A DNA stretch of 33,334 nt from contig JAKVBW010000005.1 of the NCBI GenBank assembly GCA_022446945.1, positions 1-33,334 on the forward strand. The letters are read 5' to 3'. How positions within the stretch are numbered: the first letter of the stretch is position 1; each line of letters begins with the position of its first letter. Both the position numbers and the translations under genes were made by a program. The notes beneath the pieces are model-generated. The model was given only the letters and a program-made list of their open reading frames with translations. It made no database searches and had not been told where the DNA came from. The DNA is from Phycisphaerales bacterium. Lineage in GTDB: Bacteria > Planctomycetota > Phycisphaerae > Phycisphaerales > SM1A02. This document shows, piece by piece, positions 16,686 through 25,069 of the stretch.

Positions 16686-17783
16686 ATGTCCGCAACTGCC
16701 CCTGACAACGACCACGCCAGCATGACCTATGCCGCTGCCGGTGTCGATATCGAGGCCGGAGATCGTCTCGTCGATCTCATCAAACCAGCCGTCAGACGTA
16801 CACATGGACAGAGAGTCATGGGACAACACGGCGCTTTCGCCGGCATGTTCAGACTCGATTTCAACGAACAGATTTTTCAGCGGAACTACAAGGAACCGGT
16901 CCTTGTCGCTTGCACGGATGGCGTGGGCACCAAAGTCAAGTTGGCCTCTGAACTCGGCATTGTCGACACAGTCGGGATCGACTGTGTTGCGATGAATGTC
17001 AACGATCTCATCGTCCAAGGCGCTGAGCCACTGTTCTTTCTCGACTACCTCGGTCTGCATAAACAGGATCCTGAAACAACCGCAGAGATTGTGAGTGGCG
17101 TTGCGAGAGGTTGTGAAATTGCGGGATGCGCTTTGATTGGTGGCGAGTGCGCCGAGATGCCCGATATCTACGACGAAGGCGACTTTGATATCGCAGGCTT
17201 TGCCGTTGGCGTTGTTGAGCTGCACCGCGCTGTCGATCCTGTTCGCGCAAGTGCAGGTGATGTGCTCATTGGACTCCCCAGCAGCGGTGTCCACAGCAAT
17301 GGATTCAGTCTCGTCCGGCGCATCATTGAGAAACGCGAACTCAAGTTGGATCGTGCATATGCCTCACTTGGAAAGCGTTCGCTCGGCGAAGAATTGCTTG
17401 AGCCAACCCGAATCTACGCTCAGCCAATCGTGCAACTTCTGAGGCGCTACCGGGTCAAAAAAGTTGTCAGTGCCATGGCCCACATCACGGGTGGTGGAAT
17501 CGAGGGGAATCTCCCAAGAGTGCTGCCCAACTCCCTCGATGCAGTCATTGATACAACCACCTGGGAAGTGCCCTCCATCTTCACATTTCTGCAGAACCGC
17601 GGTGATGTCGAGACATCGGAGATGTACCGCGTCTTCAACATGGGTATTGGTTACATCCTCGCTGTCCGCCCGAGCTTCGCAGATTCTGTGGTGCGGCAAC
17701 TGCAAAGGGATGGAGAATCTGCACGCGTGATTGGAGAACTGCGTCCAGGTACTGGCGCTGTCACCATGGAGGGGTTGTCATGA
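16686..17783 (+). CDS. purM: Phosphoribosylformylglycinamidine cyclo-ligase
   Basis: Fifth step of purine synthesis, making aminoimidazole ribotide from FGAM with ATP. The 365-residue protein shows the standard landmarks: TYAAAGVDIEAGD at the N-terminus, DGVGTKVKLA, VAMNVNDLIVQGAEPLFFLDY, the LIGGECAEMPDIY motif, GLPSSGVHSNGFSLVR and HITGGGIEGNLPR. All are complete, with no sign of truncation. It starts 108 bp from divergent sucD. The 3' end overlaps the next gene by ATGA, coupling it to a putative outer-membrane protein with no known link to purine synthesis. Confidence 0.95.
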   Translation: MSATAPDNDHASMTYAAAGVDIEAGDRLVDLIKPAVRRTHGQRVMGQHGAFAGMFRLDFNEQIFQRNYKEPVLVACTDGVGTKVKLASELGIVDTVGIDCVAMNVNDLIVQGAEPLFFLDYLGLHKQDPETTAEIVSGVARGCEIAGCALIGGECAEMPDIYDEGDFDIAGFAVGVVELHRAVDPVRASAGDVLIGLPSSGVHSNGFSLVRRIIEKRELKLDRAYASLGKRSLGEELLEPTRIYAQPIVQLLRRYRVKKVVSAMAHITGGGIEGNLPRVLPNSLDAVIDTTTWEVPSIFTFLQNRGDVETSEMYRVFNMGIGYILAVRPSFADSVVRQLQRDGESARVIGELRPGTGAVTMEGLS

Positions 17784-18604
17784 TCGAAACGTTGCTTTGC
17801 ATGGCCGCAATGGCGGCAGCAGAACCGGCAAACGGTACTGATATCGTGAAAGCAGCAGAGGCGCCCCTCCGCTTCGATCTCGATGCGGCGGTGTGGCTCG
17901 TGCGGCTGAAAGGGCAAGGCAGCAACGGTGGCGACACGCTTCAGTTCGGAGAGGACGCCAGCGACTCACTGGGGCTGGGCAATCTTGAAGGACTGTTCAG
18001 AGGCGAATTGACGGTGAGCAAGAATCCCTGGGCGGTCAGGATCATGGGGACACATGGATCTTGGGATGGCACCACCACACTTGGACCCGGCATGAGCACC
18101 ACTTGGGGAGGGCAACCATTGACCACTGGTGTCGACTACGCCGCCTCATTCGACATGTCCTGGTTCGCAATGGAGGGACATTGGTATCCCATTACCTGGC
18201 TGGGCGACGGACGACGTGACACCCTAGATCCTGTGGATCTCAATTTCGGTCCCCACATCGGTGTCAGTTGGATTGACATCCAACAATCAGTCGGGTCCGT
18301 CAGTAATGCGGGCGTTTGGTGGACCGGTTATGTCGGCGCCGAACTCATGCTTGATGTGGATCTCAAGCCCTTCACATCACTATTGCGTTCGATGAGCATT
18401 GGTGTCGGGGGAAGTGTCGGCGGCGCCGTTTCTGATGGTGGGCTTTTCTACAAGGTGCGGGGGGGACTGACGCTCCACATCACCCAACAGATGTCTGCAA
18501 CCGCCGGCTACCGGCTGATGGAATTCAAGAACCTCAAGGACGGCGATTGGGATATATCGCCGAGTTTCCCGGGTTTCTTCATTGCATTGAACGTGACGTT
18601 CTGA
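17780..18604 (+). CDS. Putative outer-membrane beta-barrel protein, function unknown
   Basis: 274 residues beginning with a short hydrophobic signal-like segment (METLLCMAAMAAAEPANG as MIETLL...; cleavage perhaps after AAA or AAE). The rest alternates polar and hydrophobic residues with many aromatic and Gly residues (WAVRIMGTHGSWDG, WWTGYVGAELMLDVDL, MSATAGYRLMEF) and ends in FIALNVTF. A C-terminal Phe on an amphipathic strand is a common outer-membrane insertion signal. No Pfam family is recognised from memory. The start overlaps the purM stop (ATGA), and the metallophosphoesterase follows after 17 bp, so the three form one rightward unit. A periplasmic beta protein is the main alternative. 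Confidence 0.6.
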   Translation: MIETLLCMAAMAAAEPANGTDIVKAAEAPLRFDLDAAVWLVRLKGQGSNGGDTLQFGEDASDSLGLGNLEGLFRGELTVSKNPWAVRIMGTHGSWDGTTTLGPGMSTTWGGQPLTTGVDYAASFDMSWFAMEGHWYPITWLGDGRRDTLDPVDLNFGPHIGVSWIDIQQSVGSVSNAGVWWTGYVGAELMLDVDLKPFTSLLRSMSIGVGGSVGGAVSDGGLFYKVRGGLTLHITQQMSATAGYRLMEFKNLKDGDWDISPSFPGFFIALNVTF

Positions 18605-18621
18605 TCGGGCGTACGGACACC

Positions 18622-19491
18622 ATGAGTGATCCTCAGGCAAGAACGCGATCCAAACCATCCTTAAAGCTCCGCAAAGCACGAATCAGGCATTTTCTGATCA
18701 CTTCAGGGCCTAATCGACTGACACGCGGTTGGATCAACCGCCGTCATCAAAGTGCCGATGTTGTCGTGCGAGAACAGGAAATCATCGCACCGAACTGGCC
18801 AAAGGCCTTCGACGGAATCCGTATCGGACACATCAGTGATCTGCATGTGGGGGATCTGCTCTCGCCCGAACGGGCTGTCGACATTGTCGGGCAGTTGAAC
18901 GATGCCGCCCCAGACATGGTTTGTCATACCGGTGATCTGGCTGATCTGTATTGGCCCGGCATCGAATCTGTCGCGCAGGCAATCGGCGCGATTGATGCCC
19001 CCATGGGCAACTTTTTCGTGCGGGGAAATCATGACGAACTTGATTCGGCCGAAGAGGTGGAGAGGATCGTTCGCCAGGCGGGCACGACCGTGTTGCAAGA
19101 CGATGTCGCACTCGTCAGGCGTGGCGAACAGACACTGCGTGTTGGGGGAATCGCCTGGTCACGAACGCCATCTCAATGTCGTCAAAGGATCGATTCGGCT
19201 ATGGGCGATGAATCTGTTGATCTTCTTCTCTCCCACAATCCGAAAGCGTTCGACCATGCCGCGGAGAAAAGTGTTGCGCTGACGCTCTCAGGACACACAC
19301 ATGGCGGACAAATTGCCCGTCGCAATCGACCCAATGCCAACCTTGCTGTGTTTCATGGACACCGACGCAATGCTGGCATCTATGACATCGGCGATTCTCG
19401 CTTGTTCGTCACTGTTGGCGCGGGCGCACTATTCCCCTTGCGGTGGAATGTGCCCGCCGAAATTGCAATGCTCACGGTTCGCTCTGGATGA
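18622..19491 (+). CDS. Calcineurin-like metallophosphoesterase (YkuE/YaeI type)
   Basis: 289 residues from the ATG giving MSDPQARTRSKP; the track start at 18547 lies inside the previous gene. The dimetal site motifs are complete: GHISDLHVGD (DxH), HTGDLADL (GD), VRGNHDE (GNHD), LLLSHNP and SGHTHGGQI (GHxH). This order and the GHTHGGQ ending fit the YkuE/YaeI/LpxG-like group, which includes membrane-associated phospholipid or UDP-diacylglucosamine hydrolases. The substrate here is not known. The N-terminal 60 residues are Arg-rich with no clear signal peptide or membrane anchor. The 3' end overlaps convergent rdgB by 20 bp. Confidence 0.87.
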   Translation: MSDPQARTRSKPSLKLRKARIRHFLITSGPNRLTRGWINRRHQSADVVVREQEIIAPNWPKAFDGIRIGHISDLHVGDLLSPERAVDIVGQLNDAAPDMVCHTGDLADLYWPGIESVAQAIGAIDAPMGNFFVRGNHDELDSAEEVERIVRQAGTTVLQDDVALVRRGEQTLRVGGIAWSRTPSQCRQRIDSAMGDESVDLLLSHNPKAFDHAAEKSVALTLSGHTHGGQIARRNRPNANLAVFHGHRRNAGIYDIGDSRLFVTVGAGALFPLRWNVPAEIAMLTVRSG

Positions 19492-20095
19492 GCTGATCAT
19501 TCAACGCGGCGACGAGGTTTCGAGTGGCCTCGGCGCGGTGCGATCTGCAATTCTTGTCTACTGGCGACAATTCGGCGCTCGTCAAGCCTTCGGGAAGGAT
19601 GAGTAACGGGTCGTAACCGAACCCATTGTGGCCACATGGTTCTCGGCCGATGGTCCCTTCAAATGTACCCCTGCTTTCAAGTACCACAGTTCCATCAGGA
19701 TCCGCCAGACACATGCAGCAAACGAAGCGTGCTTGGCGATCCCCATCGGGAATTGCCTTCATCGCCTCGAGCAGTTTGGCGTTGTTGGCTGCGTCTCGCG
19801 TTTCACGGTCATTCCCCAGACCTGCATATCGTGCACTATGAACACCAGGCGCTCCCTCCAGCGCATCGACCACTAGGCCGGAATCGTCTGCAAGACACCG
19901 CATTCCGGTTGCCTGCGCATATGCGATGGCTTTGATTCTCGCATTACCTTCAAATGTGTCCGCGTCCTCAACAGGTTCGTCTGGAACTGCCTCCAACGAG
20001 TCTAGGCCTTGAACGCGCCACCCCAGTGTTGCGAGGATGGCGGATACCTCTTCAAGCTTGTGCGGATTCGAGGTAGCGAGAAGAATCTCTTTCAC
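19472..20095 (-). CDS. rdgB: Non-canonical purine NTP pyrophosphatase, RdgB/HAM1 family
   Basis: Removes ITP, dITP and XTP from the nucleotide pool. The start is a GTG at 20095, giving VKEILLATSNPHKLEE, because SNPHKLEE (the SxNxxKxxE motif) should be about ten residues in. This GTG overlaps the queF stop as GTGA, the same junction style seen elsewhere here. The track start at 20191 lies within queF. Other family motifs are DADTFEGNARIKA, CLADDSGLVVDALEGAPGVHSARYAG and HNGFGYDPLLILPEG, followed by SHRAEA. The length of 207 aa is normal. Transcription is probably with queF. Confidence 0.92.
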   Translation of the reverse strand: MKEILLATSNPHKLEEVSAILATLGWRVQGLDSLEAVPDEPVEDADTFEGNARIKAIAYAQATGMRCLADDSGLVVDALEGAPGVHSARYAGLGNDRETRDAANNAKLLEAMKAIPDGDRQARFVCCMCLADPDGTVVLESRGTFEGTIGREPCGHNGFGYDPLLILPEGLTSAELSPVDKNCRSHRAEATRNLVAALNDQLIQSEP

Positions 20096-20460
20096 ACTCG
20101 CGCCCAACAACTTGGAACTTCGCCGTGCGTCGCCACGATACGGCTGCGGATACCTCCACGTCCTTTCCAATCCGATACGACTTGCAGCCATGTTGGAGAC
20201 ATCGCGGCGACAAGATCATCCCGAATCTGATTGGTGACGGCTTCGTAGAAGATCCCTTCGTTGCGAAATGACTGAAAATAGAGCTTGAGACTCTTGAGTT
20301 CGACACAACTTGCAGCTGGTTCAAAGCGCACCGTGATCTGGCCGAAATCAGGGTGACCCGTCTTCGGGCAAACAGATGTGAACTCCTCATTGACATGTTC
20401 AATGAGGAACGACTCGTTTGAAGGTGATGGAAAACACTCAAGCAGACTTGGATCAGGCAT
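20092..20460 (-). CDS. queF: NADPH-dependent 7-cyano-7-deazaguanine reductase
   Basis: Reduces preQ0 to preQ1 in queuosine synthesis. The start is set at the ATG giving MPDPSLLECFPSPSN (122 aa), matching short unimodular QueF proteins whose N-terminus reads as a LExFPNP-like segment. The track start at 20646 is wrong, because its first residues are antisense translation of the tRNA gene. A TTG at 20490 is a possible alternative. TSVCPKTGHPDFGQI carries the catalytic Cys, and VELKSLKLYFQSFRNEG is the QueF motif that binds NADPH. SPTWLQVVSDWKGRGGI fits the C-terminal strand. No preQ1 riboswitch was recognised upstream. It overlaps rdgB by GTGA. Confidence 0.9.
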   Translation of the reverse strand: MPDPSLLECFPSPSNESFLIEHVNEEFTSVCPKTGHPDFGQITVRFEPAASCVELKSLKLYFQSFRNEGIFYEAVTNQIRDDLVAAMSPTWLQVVSDWKGRGGIRSRIVATHGEVPSCWARV

Positions 20461-20511
20461 CGGAGCATGGTACGTCCGCTTCTGGCACAATTCCCGGATG
20501 ATTCCACGGGG

Positions 20512-20540
20512 TTCCCCTGCCCTGAGGGGTCTGCTATCCT
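20512..20540 (+). promoter_or_regulatory. Candidate promoter for tRNA-Ile
   Basis: TTCCCC and TATCCT are separated by 17 bp, and the second is preceded by TGC (extended -10 style). This would start RNA about 25 nt before the mature tRNA. The match to sigma-70 consensus is weak at -35. Confidence 0.3.
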
Positions 20541-20547
20541 CCCGCGT

Positions 20548-20563
20548 TCGTCCTCTCGGACGA
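20548..20563 (+). other. 6-bp hairpin in the tRNA 5' leader
   Basis: TCGTCC-TCTC-GGACGA forms a perfect stem with a 4-nt loop, ending 8 nt before the tRNA. It may shape the RNase P substrate or be incidental. There is no U-tract, so it is not a terminator of the usual type. Confidence 0.35.
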
Positions 20564-20571
20564 GTCTTCTC

Positions 20572-20645
<74 letters not shown>

Positions 20646-20831
20646 TTGGTCGGTATCACGGCCACAGCGACAACTTCATATCAGGGACCGGATGCAGCCA
20701 CTGCTCATGGGTCCCGATGACACTGGATTGCCTGCGCGATCCGCTGGTGTCGATGGAACCGAAAGACGCCCGCTCTCTCTACAATGCAGGGCTCATCATT
20801 TACACCTTCAACCAGTCGAGAATCCAACATC

Positions 20832-21782
20832 ATGCGTCGAGCCAAGATCAGTGTCATCGGAGCCGGAAACGTCGGAGCATCCTGCGCCATGTGGGCTGCA
20901 GCCAAGGAACTCGGAGATATCGTCCTCGTGGATATCCCTGACAAGGTGGGTGTCGCTCAAGGCAAAGCGCTTGATCTCGCCTGCTGCGCACCGATCGAAC
21001 GATTTGATGCAAGCATCACAGGAACGAGTGATTACGGAGATGTTGCGGGGAGCGACGTCGTCATTGTTACCGCAGGCATTCCGCGAAAGCCCGGCATGAG
21101 CCGTGATGATCTCATTGCCACAAACGTCAAGATTGTTCGAAGCGTGAGTGAACAGATTGCGATGCACGCACCTGATTCGGTCATCATCCTCGTCAGCAAT
21201 CCGCTGGATGCGATGGTCTATACCGCCTGGAAGACAACGGGTTTCCCCACAAACCGAATCGTCGGCCAAGCTGGTTGTCTCGATGTTGCCCGCTTCCGCA
21301 CCTTCATCGCAGGAAAGATCGGCTGCAGTGTCGAAGACGTTTCAGCCCTGCTTCTTGGTGGACACGGTGATGACATGGTCCCGTTGGCCAGTTACACAAG
21401 TGTGCATGGCATTCCCGTCAGCCAACTGCTGTCAACAGATGACATCAACGCCTGCGTCGAGCGTGCCAAAATGGGAGGAGGCGAAGTGGTCAAACTCATG
21501 GGAACCAGCGCCTACTACGCTCCTGCAAGTGGCAGCGTGCAGATGGCTGAGGCCATCATCAAGGACAAGAAGCGCATCCTGCCCTGCGCTGCCTACTGCG
21601 ACAGCGAATACGGTGTTGGTGGCTACTTCGTCGGTGTGCCTGCTGTGCTCGGAAGCGGGGGTGTCGAGAAAGTGATCGAGATCGAGCTCACATCGGACGA
21701 GCAGGGCCTCATGGATGAGTCAGTCAGTCATGTGAAGGATCTCGTGGGCACTGTCCGCGAGACATTTCCCGACCTGGCCTGA
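20832..21782 (+). CDS. mdh: Malate dehydrogenase (NAD-dependent, LDH-like type)
   Basis: Interconverts malate and oxaloacetate in the TCA cycle. The ATG at 20832 gives MRRAKISVIGAGNVG, placing the GxGxxG dinucleotide loop at residues 10-15; the track's extra 16 residues are spurious. Asp34 in VLVDIPD favours NAD. IPRKPGMSRDDL contains the mobile-loop Arg pair, and Arg at 85 (LDH has Gln) argues for malate rather than lactate. Catalytic His178 lies in GGHGDDMVP with Asp151 in the DVARFR segment. The length of 316 aa is standard for this class. Two hairpins with T-runs follow the stop. sucD is also in the window but not linked to it. Confidence 0.93.
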   Translation: MRRAKISVIGAGNVGASCAMWAAAKELGDIVLVDIPDKVGVAQGKALDLACCAPIERFDASITGTSDYGDVAGSDVVIVTAGIPRKPGMSRDDLIATNVKIVRSVSEQIAMHAPDSVIILVSNPLDAMVYTAWKTTGFPTNRIVGQAGCLDVARFRTFIAGKIGCSVEDVSALLLGGHGDDMVPLASYTSVHGIPVSQLLSTDDINACVERAKMGGGEVVKLMGTSAYYAPASGSVQMAEAIIKDKKRILPCAAYCDSEYGVGGYFVGVPAVLGSGGVEKVIEIELTSDEQGLMDESVSHVKDLVGTVRETFPDLA

Positions 21783-21842
21783 TCCACAACTTGCGTTTGA
21801 TTAAACAGGTGGTTCAGGCATGCATAACGCTGCTGAGGCAGT

Positions 21843-21867
21843 CGCTTTTGTGCAAGCGCTCTTTTTT
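21843..21867 (+). terminator. Likely intrinsic terminator after mdh (first hairpin)
   Basis: CGCTT-TTGTGC-AAGCG followed after three bases by TTTTTT. The stem is only 5 bp but the T-run is strong, and it lies 60 bp past the mdh stop and before the channel gene. Confidence 0.5.
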
Positions 21868-21873
21868 GTGTCA

Positions 21874-21891
21874 CGCCAGCAGGCGCTTTTT
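21874..21891 (+). terminator. Possible second terminator hairpin
   Basis: CGCC-AGCA-GGCG followed by C and TTTTT, seven bases after the first T-run. The 4-bp GC stem is short. The two in tandem could back each other up. Confidence 0.35.
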
Positions 21892-21929
21892 CTTATCGCA
21901 GGAACATTGACGGCGCCGATATTGAGCGG

Positions 21930-22718
21930 ATGAGTGCCCAATCATCGAACCCCCAAGACCTCGCCCAACAACCTCTACAGCCTCACGCGCCCTCGGCCTA
22001 TGACCTGTTTATGGCAGCAGCAGCGGTGGTGGCCATCGGCGTCCTGATCTGGGCATGGACACTGGGCCAAAACAGCGAGATACATGATCTGCTGATGATC
22101 TTCGACTGGGGATTCTGCCTGCTGTTCTTCATCGACTTCCTTCACACGCTGTTTACGACTGACAGGAAACTGCGATACCTCTGCACATGGGGACCATTCG
22201 ACCTGATCTCATCCATCCCCGTGATGGGTCCCTTCAGGCTCGCACGAATCGGCGCCATTTTCCGCATCCTGCGTGTCATCAGATCCATTCGCATCCTGAC
22301 GCAGGTGTATTCCAGAGACAAAGCCGCCGCCGCAGTTGCAATCCTGATGATTGCAGGAATCAGCACGATTGTCGGCGTCAGTGTCGCGGTTCTCAACGTT
22401 GAAAGAACGGCGCCCGGTGCATCCATCGTTACAGCAGAAGATGCTGCGTGGTGGGGGGTGGTTACCGTCTCCACCGTCGGCTACGGAGATCTCGTTCCCG
22501 TGACGGAAACTGGTCGGGTTCTCACCGTTCTGCTCATGATTGTTGGCATTGGTCTCTTCGCGACTTTTGCAGGAGCAATCGCGAATGTCTTTGTCCGGCA
22601 GGTGCAGCGATCCACGAATGTTGATTCATTGGAAGACCGACTTGTTCGGATCGAACGACTCCAACATGAGTTGCAAACGCATCTCACCTCTCTGAAGAGA
22701 CCAGACGCGGAAGATTGA
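21930..22718 (+). CDS. Voltage-gated-type potassium channel (six-helix)
   Basis: 262 residues in the inner membrane. After a polar, Gln/Pro-rich N-terminus come hydrophobic helices at about residues 27-45 and 55-75. An arginine-spaced S4-like segment, RLARIGAIFRILRVIRSIRIL, is the mark of a voltage sensor. Another helix follows (VAILMIAGISTIVGVSVAVL), then the pore loop TVSTVGYGDLVP with the K+-selectivity filter TVGYGD, and the last helix (VLLMIVGIGLFATFAGAIAN). The C-terminus is a short coiled-coil-like tail (LEDRLVRIERLQHELQTHL) that probably helps tetramerisation. It has no RCK domain. The gene starts about 40 bp after the two hairpins, so it may have its own promoter. Confidence 0.9.
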   Translation: MSAQSSNPQDLAQQPLQPHAPSAYDLFMAAAAVVAIGVLIWAWTLGQNSEIHDLLMIFDWGFCLLFFIDFLHTLFTTDRKLRYLCTWGPFDLISSIPVMGPFRLARIGAIFRILRVIRSIRILTQVYSRDKAAAAVAILMIAGISTIVGVSVAVLNVERTAPGASIVTAEDAAWWGVVTVSTVGYGDLVPVTETGRVLTVLLMIVGIGLFATFAGAIANVFVRQVQRSTNVDSLEDRLVRIERLQHELQTHLTSLKRPDAED

Positions 22719-22914
22719 CGCAAGATTGGCAGACGCTGTATCTGGCTTATTGACAATCTCTTAAGAGCGTTGACTCAACGGCTTGTGGCCACCTACCACG
22801 AATCGGACATTTCGAGCTTTGGGTTGTCTGATTGGGGTGCTAACGTTGAGGGTTCCAACTGTCGGAACACCATCGCGAGGGGACGCGATCGCTGTTGTAG
22901 AAAGGGGACATTCC

Positions 22915-23985
22915 ATGTCAGATCGATTGGTGCTTTGCGGAACACTTGCCTTTGCGGCGATCACTGTTGTTCCCACTGCTGCCGACACGATTCATGTGCC
23001 TGCAGACCACTTGACCATCCAAGCTGCGGTCGATGCCGCCAACGACGGTGACACCATCGAAGTCGCTCCGGGCGTCTACAACGAGTGCATCAACTTCGGT
23101 ATCAAGAATTTGATGCTCATTGGGACAGCTGGCCCTTCCGAAACCTTCATTGATGGCGATGGGCTGGATTGTTCCCTCATTCACATCAAGGGTGGTCAGA
23201 CACATGACAGCCTTGTGCGCGGATTCACAATCCAAAACGCAGATGGAGGCACGCCGATGGAGCACGATCCGACGATCGTCGTCGGTGGTGGACTCCGAAT
23301 TCGCGAATCTTCACCTGTGATCGAAGATTGTCACTTCATTAACAATCGGTCAGGTTACGGCGGAGGCGCGCATGTCTTGAGTTCCGACTCGCCGATCAGG
23401 GACTGTGTGTTCCAGAACAACTTCGCCAGTGGCGACTGTGGTGGACTGCTGATCTTCTGGGGATCGAACGTCGTTGAAAATTGCCTCTTTGAGAACAACT
23501 ATGGCAATCTGAATGCTGGTGGGCTGAAGGTTCTGTTGAGCACAACAACAGTCCTGAACTGCACAATTACCAATAACTCCACGCAACACTTTGGCGGGGG
23601 CCTCGTCTGGTTCTCCACAGAGGATGATCAGCCGCTACAGGTGATTGGCTGCACGATTACTAACAACACTGCCGACAACGCAGGTGGCATTCATGTTCAG
23701 CCGGATGTGGCCCCGGTCGAACTGACCGGATCAATCGTGTGCGATAACGGTCCTGATCAGATTGAAGGACCATGGATCGACGCGGGCGGCAACACCATTT
23801 GCATCTGTATCTGTGATTTAGATGGCGATGATGTTGTTGATATCAGCGATCTCCTCATTATCCTCTCGCAATGGGGAGATCAGGGCGGATTCGGCGACAT
23901 CAATGGTGACGGAACCGTCAACGTCAACGACCTGCTGGAAGCCATTGACAACTTTGGCCCTTGTGAGTGGGATTATCCAGGCTGA
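22915..23985 (+). CDS. Secreted right-handed beta-helix protein with C-terminal dockerin-like repeat
   Basis: 356 residues from the ATG with AAAGGGG upstream. A signal peptide (LVLCGTLAFAAITVVPTAADT) is followed by IHVPADHLTIQAAVDAANDGDTIEVAPGVY, the usual opening of pectate-lyase-like/NosD beta-helix proteins. Residues about 60-290 hold repeats such as VIEDCHFINNRS, IRDCVFQNNFAS, VENCLFENNYG, VLNCTITNNST and VIGCTITNNTA, roughly one coil each, Cys- and Asn-rich. The end carries two EF-hand-like loops, DLDGDDVVDISDLL and DINGDGTVNVNDLL, as in dockerin-like tails common in Phycisphaerae. No catalytic residues are evident. It is likely a surface or extracellular binding or structural protein. 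Confidence 0.88.
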   Translation: MSDRLVLCGTLAFAAITVVPTAADTIHVPADHLTIQAAVDAANDGDTIEVAPGVYNECINFGIKNLMLIGTAGPSETFIDGDGLDCSLIHIKGGQTHDSLVRGFTIQNADGGTPMEHDPTIVVGGGLRIRESSPVIEDCHFINNRSGYGGGAHVLSSDSPIRDCVFQNNFASGDCGGLLIFWGSNVVENCLFENNYGNLNAGGLKVLLSTTTVLNCTITNNSTQHFGGGLVWFSTEDDQPLQVIGCTITNNTADNAGGIHVQPDVAPVELTGSIVCDNGPDQIEGPWIDAGGNTICICICDLDGDDVVDISDLLIILSQWGDQGGFGDINGDGTVNVNDLLEAIDNFGPCEWDYPG

Positions 23986-25002
23986 TTAGGCGTCTTTGGC
24001 AGCCATCAATTCCAACATGTCAACACAACGCGTGGCATAGCCCGCCTCGTTGTCGTACCAACTGACAATCTTGAAGAATCGATCGTTGAGTTCAATCGCG
24101 GCGGTCGCATCGTAAATGCTGCTATGTGAGTCTCCGACAAAATCACTGCTGACAACGGGATCCTCCGTGTAACAGAGCACGCCGTTCATAGGTCCCTCCG
24201 CCGCTGCCTTCATGGCTGCGTGAATCGCGGCGAGATCTGTGCCTTTTCCCGTACGGAAGGTGAGATCAACACAGGAAACATCAGCTGTCGGCACGCGGAA
24301 GGCCATCCCGGTCAGCCGACCTTTGACTTCCGGCAGACACAATGCGACGGCCTTTGCTGCGCCTGTACTCGCCGGAATAATGTTCATATAGGCATTGCGA
24401 CCGCCTCGCATGTCTTTTTTGCTCGGACCATCTTGTGTGGGCTGCGTTGCAGTGGCCGCATGCACGGTAGTCATGAGACCTTCTTCCAGGCCGAAGTTGT
24501 CAAGGACGACTTTGGTAATCGGTGCCAGGCAATTCGTGGTGCACGATGCATTTGAGATGACCTTGTGTGTGTCAGGGTCATACTGATCACAATTCACCTT
24601 GTGAACAAATGTCGGAATGGCATCAGGCGATTTGGTCGGTGCCGAGAGCAGGACACGCCGAGCGCCGGCTTCCAAGTGCTTGTTCGCCCCATCAATGGCC
24701 GTAAACAGACCGGTCGATTCCAGAACATAGTCAACACCCAGATCGCCCCAGCCCAGTGCGGAAGGATCCCGTTCACTCAGGCATTGGGTCGAGTGCGCTT
24801 CACAAACGAGACGATCTTCCTCTGCACGTACCCGGTGATCGAAACGACCGTGCATCGTGTCGTAGGACACGAGATAAGCAAGGTTGTCCGCAGGAACAAG
24901 ATCGTTGATGGCGACAATGTCGAATGTGCCGCGCCGAACAGCTTCTCTGTAGACAAGCCGGCCGATGCGTCCAAATCCGTTGATGCCGATGCGAATGGCC
25001 AT
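23986..25002 (-). CDS. gap: Glyceraldehyde-3-phosphate dehydrogenase (GapA type)
   Basis: Glycolytic enzyme oxidising glyceraldehyde-3-phosphate with NAD and phosphate. [11 protein letters not shown] is the Rossmann motif and AINDL suggests NAD preference. Catalytic Cys154 lies in [12 protein letters not shown] with His181 in [17 protein letters not shown]. The [14 protein letters not shown] segment is like the E. coli GapA class rather than the HAYTNDQ class. The 338 residues are complete through [18 protein letters not shown] good AGGAG site lies 8 nt before the ATG. It is monocistronic by layout: convergent with the beta-helix gene (adjacent stops) and 67 bp upstream of the pduO-like gene. 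Confidence 0.95.
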   Translation of the reverse strand: MAIRIGINGFGRIGRLVYREAVRRGTFDIVAINDLVPADNLAYLVSYDTMHGRFDHRVRAEEDRLVCEAHSTQCLSERDPSALGWGDLGVDYVLESTGLFTAIDGANKHLEAGARRVLLSAPTKSPDAIPTFVHKVNCDQYDPDTHKVISNASCTTNCLAPITKVVLDNFGLEEGLMTTVHAATATQPTQDGPSKKDMRGGRNAYMNIIPASTGAAKAVALCLPEVKGRLTGMAFRVPTADVSCVDLTFRTGKGTDLAAIHAAMKAAAEGPMNGVLCYTEDPVVSSDFVGDSHSSIYDATAAIELNDRFFKIVSWYDNEAGYATRCVDMLELMAAKDA

Positions 25003-25069
25003 GAGGCAAACTCCTGAAGGAAGGAAGATCTGGAAAAGAGCCGCATGCTAGTGCATGTCAATCACACGA

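Noticed and set aside
20461-20571. preQ1 riboswitch upstream of queF
   Set aside because: The leader lacks the short C-rich/A-rich pseudoknot pattern; the stems seen there fit the tRNA promoter and leader instead.
22852-22868. Inverted repeat GTTCC-AACTGTC-GGAAC upstream of the beta-helix gene
   Set aside because: Only a 5-bp stem with no link to a promoter; too short to call an operator.
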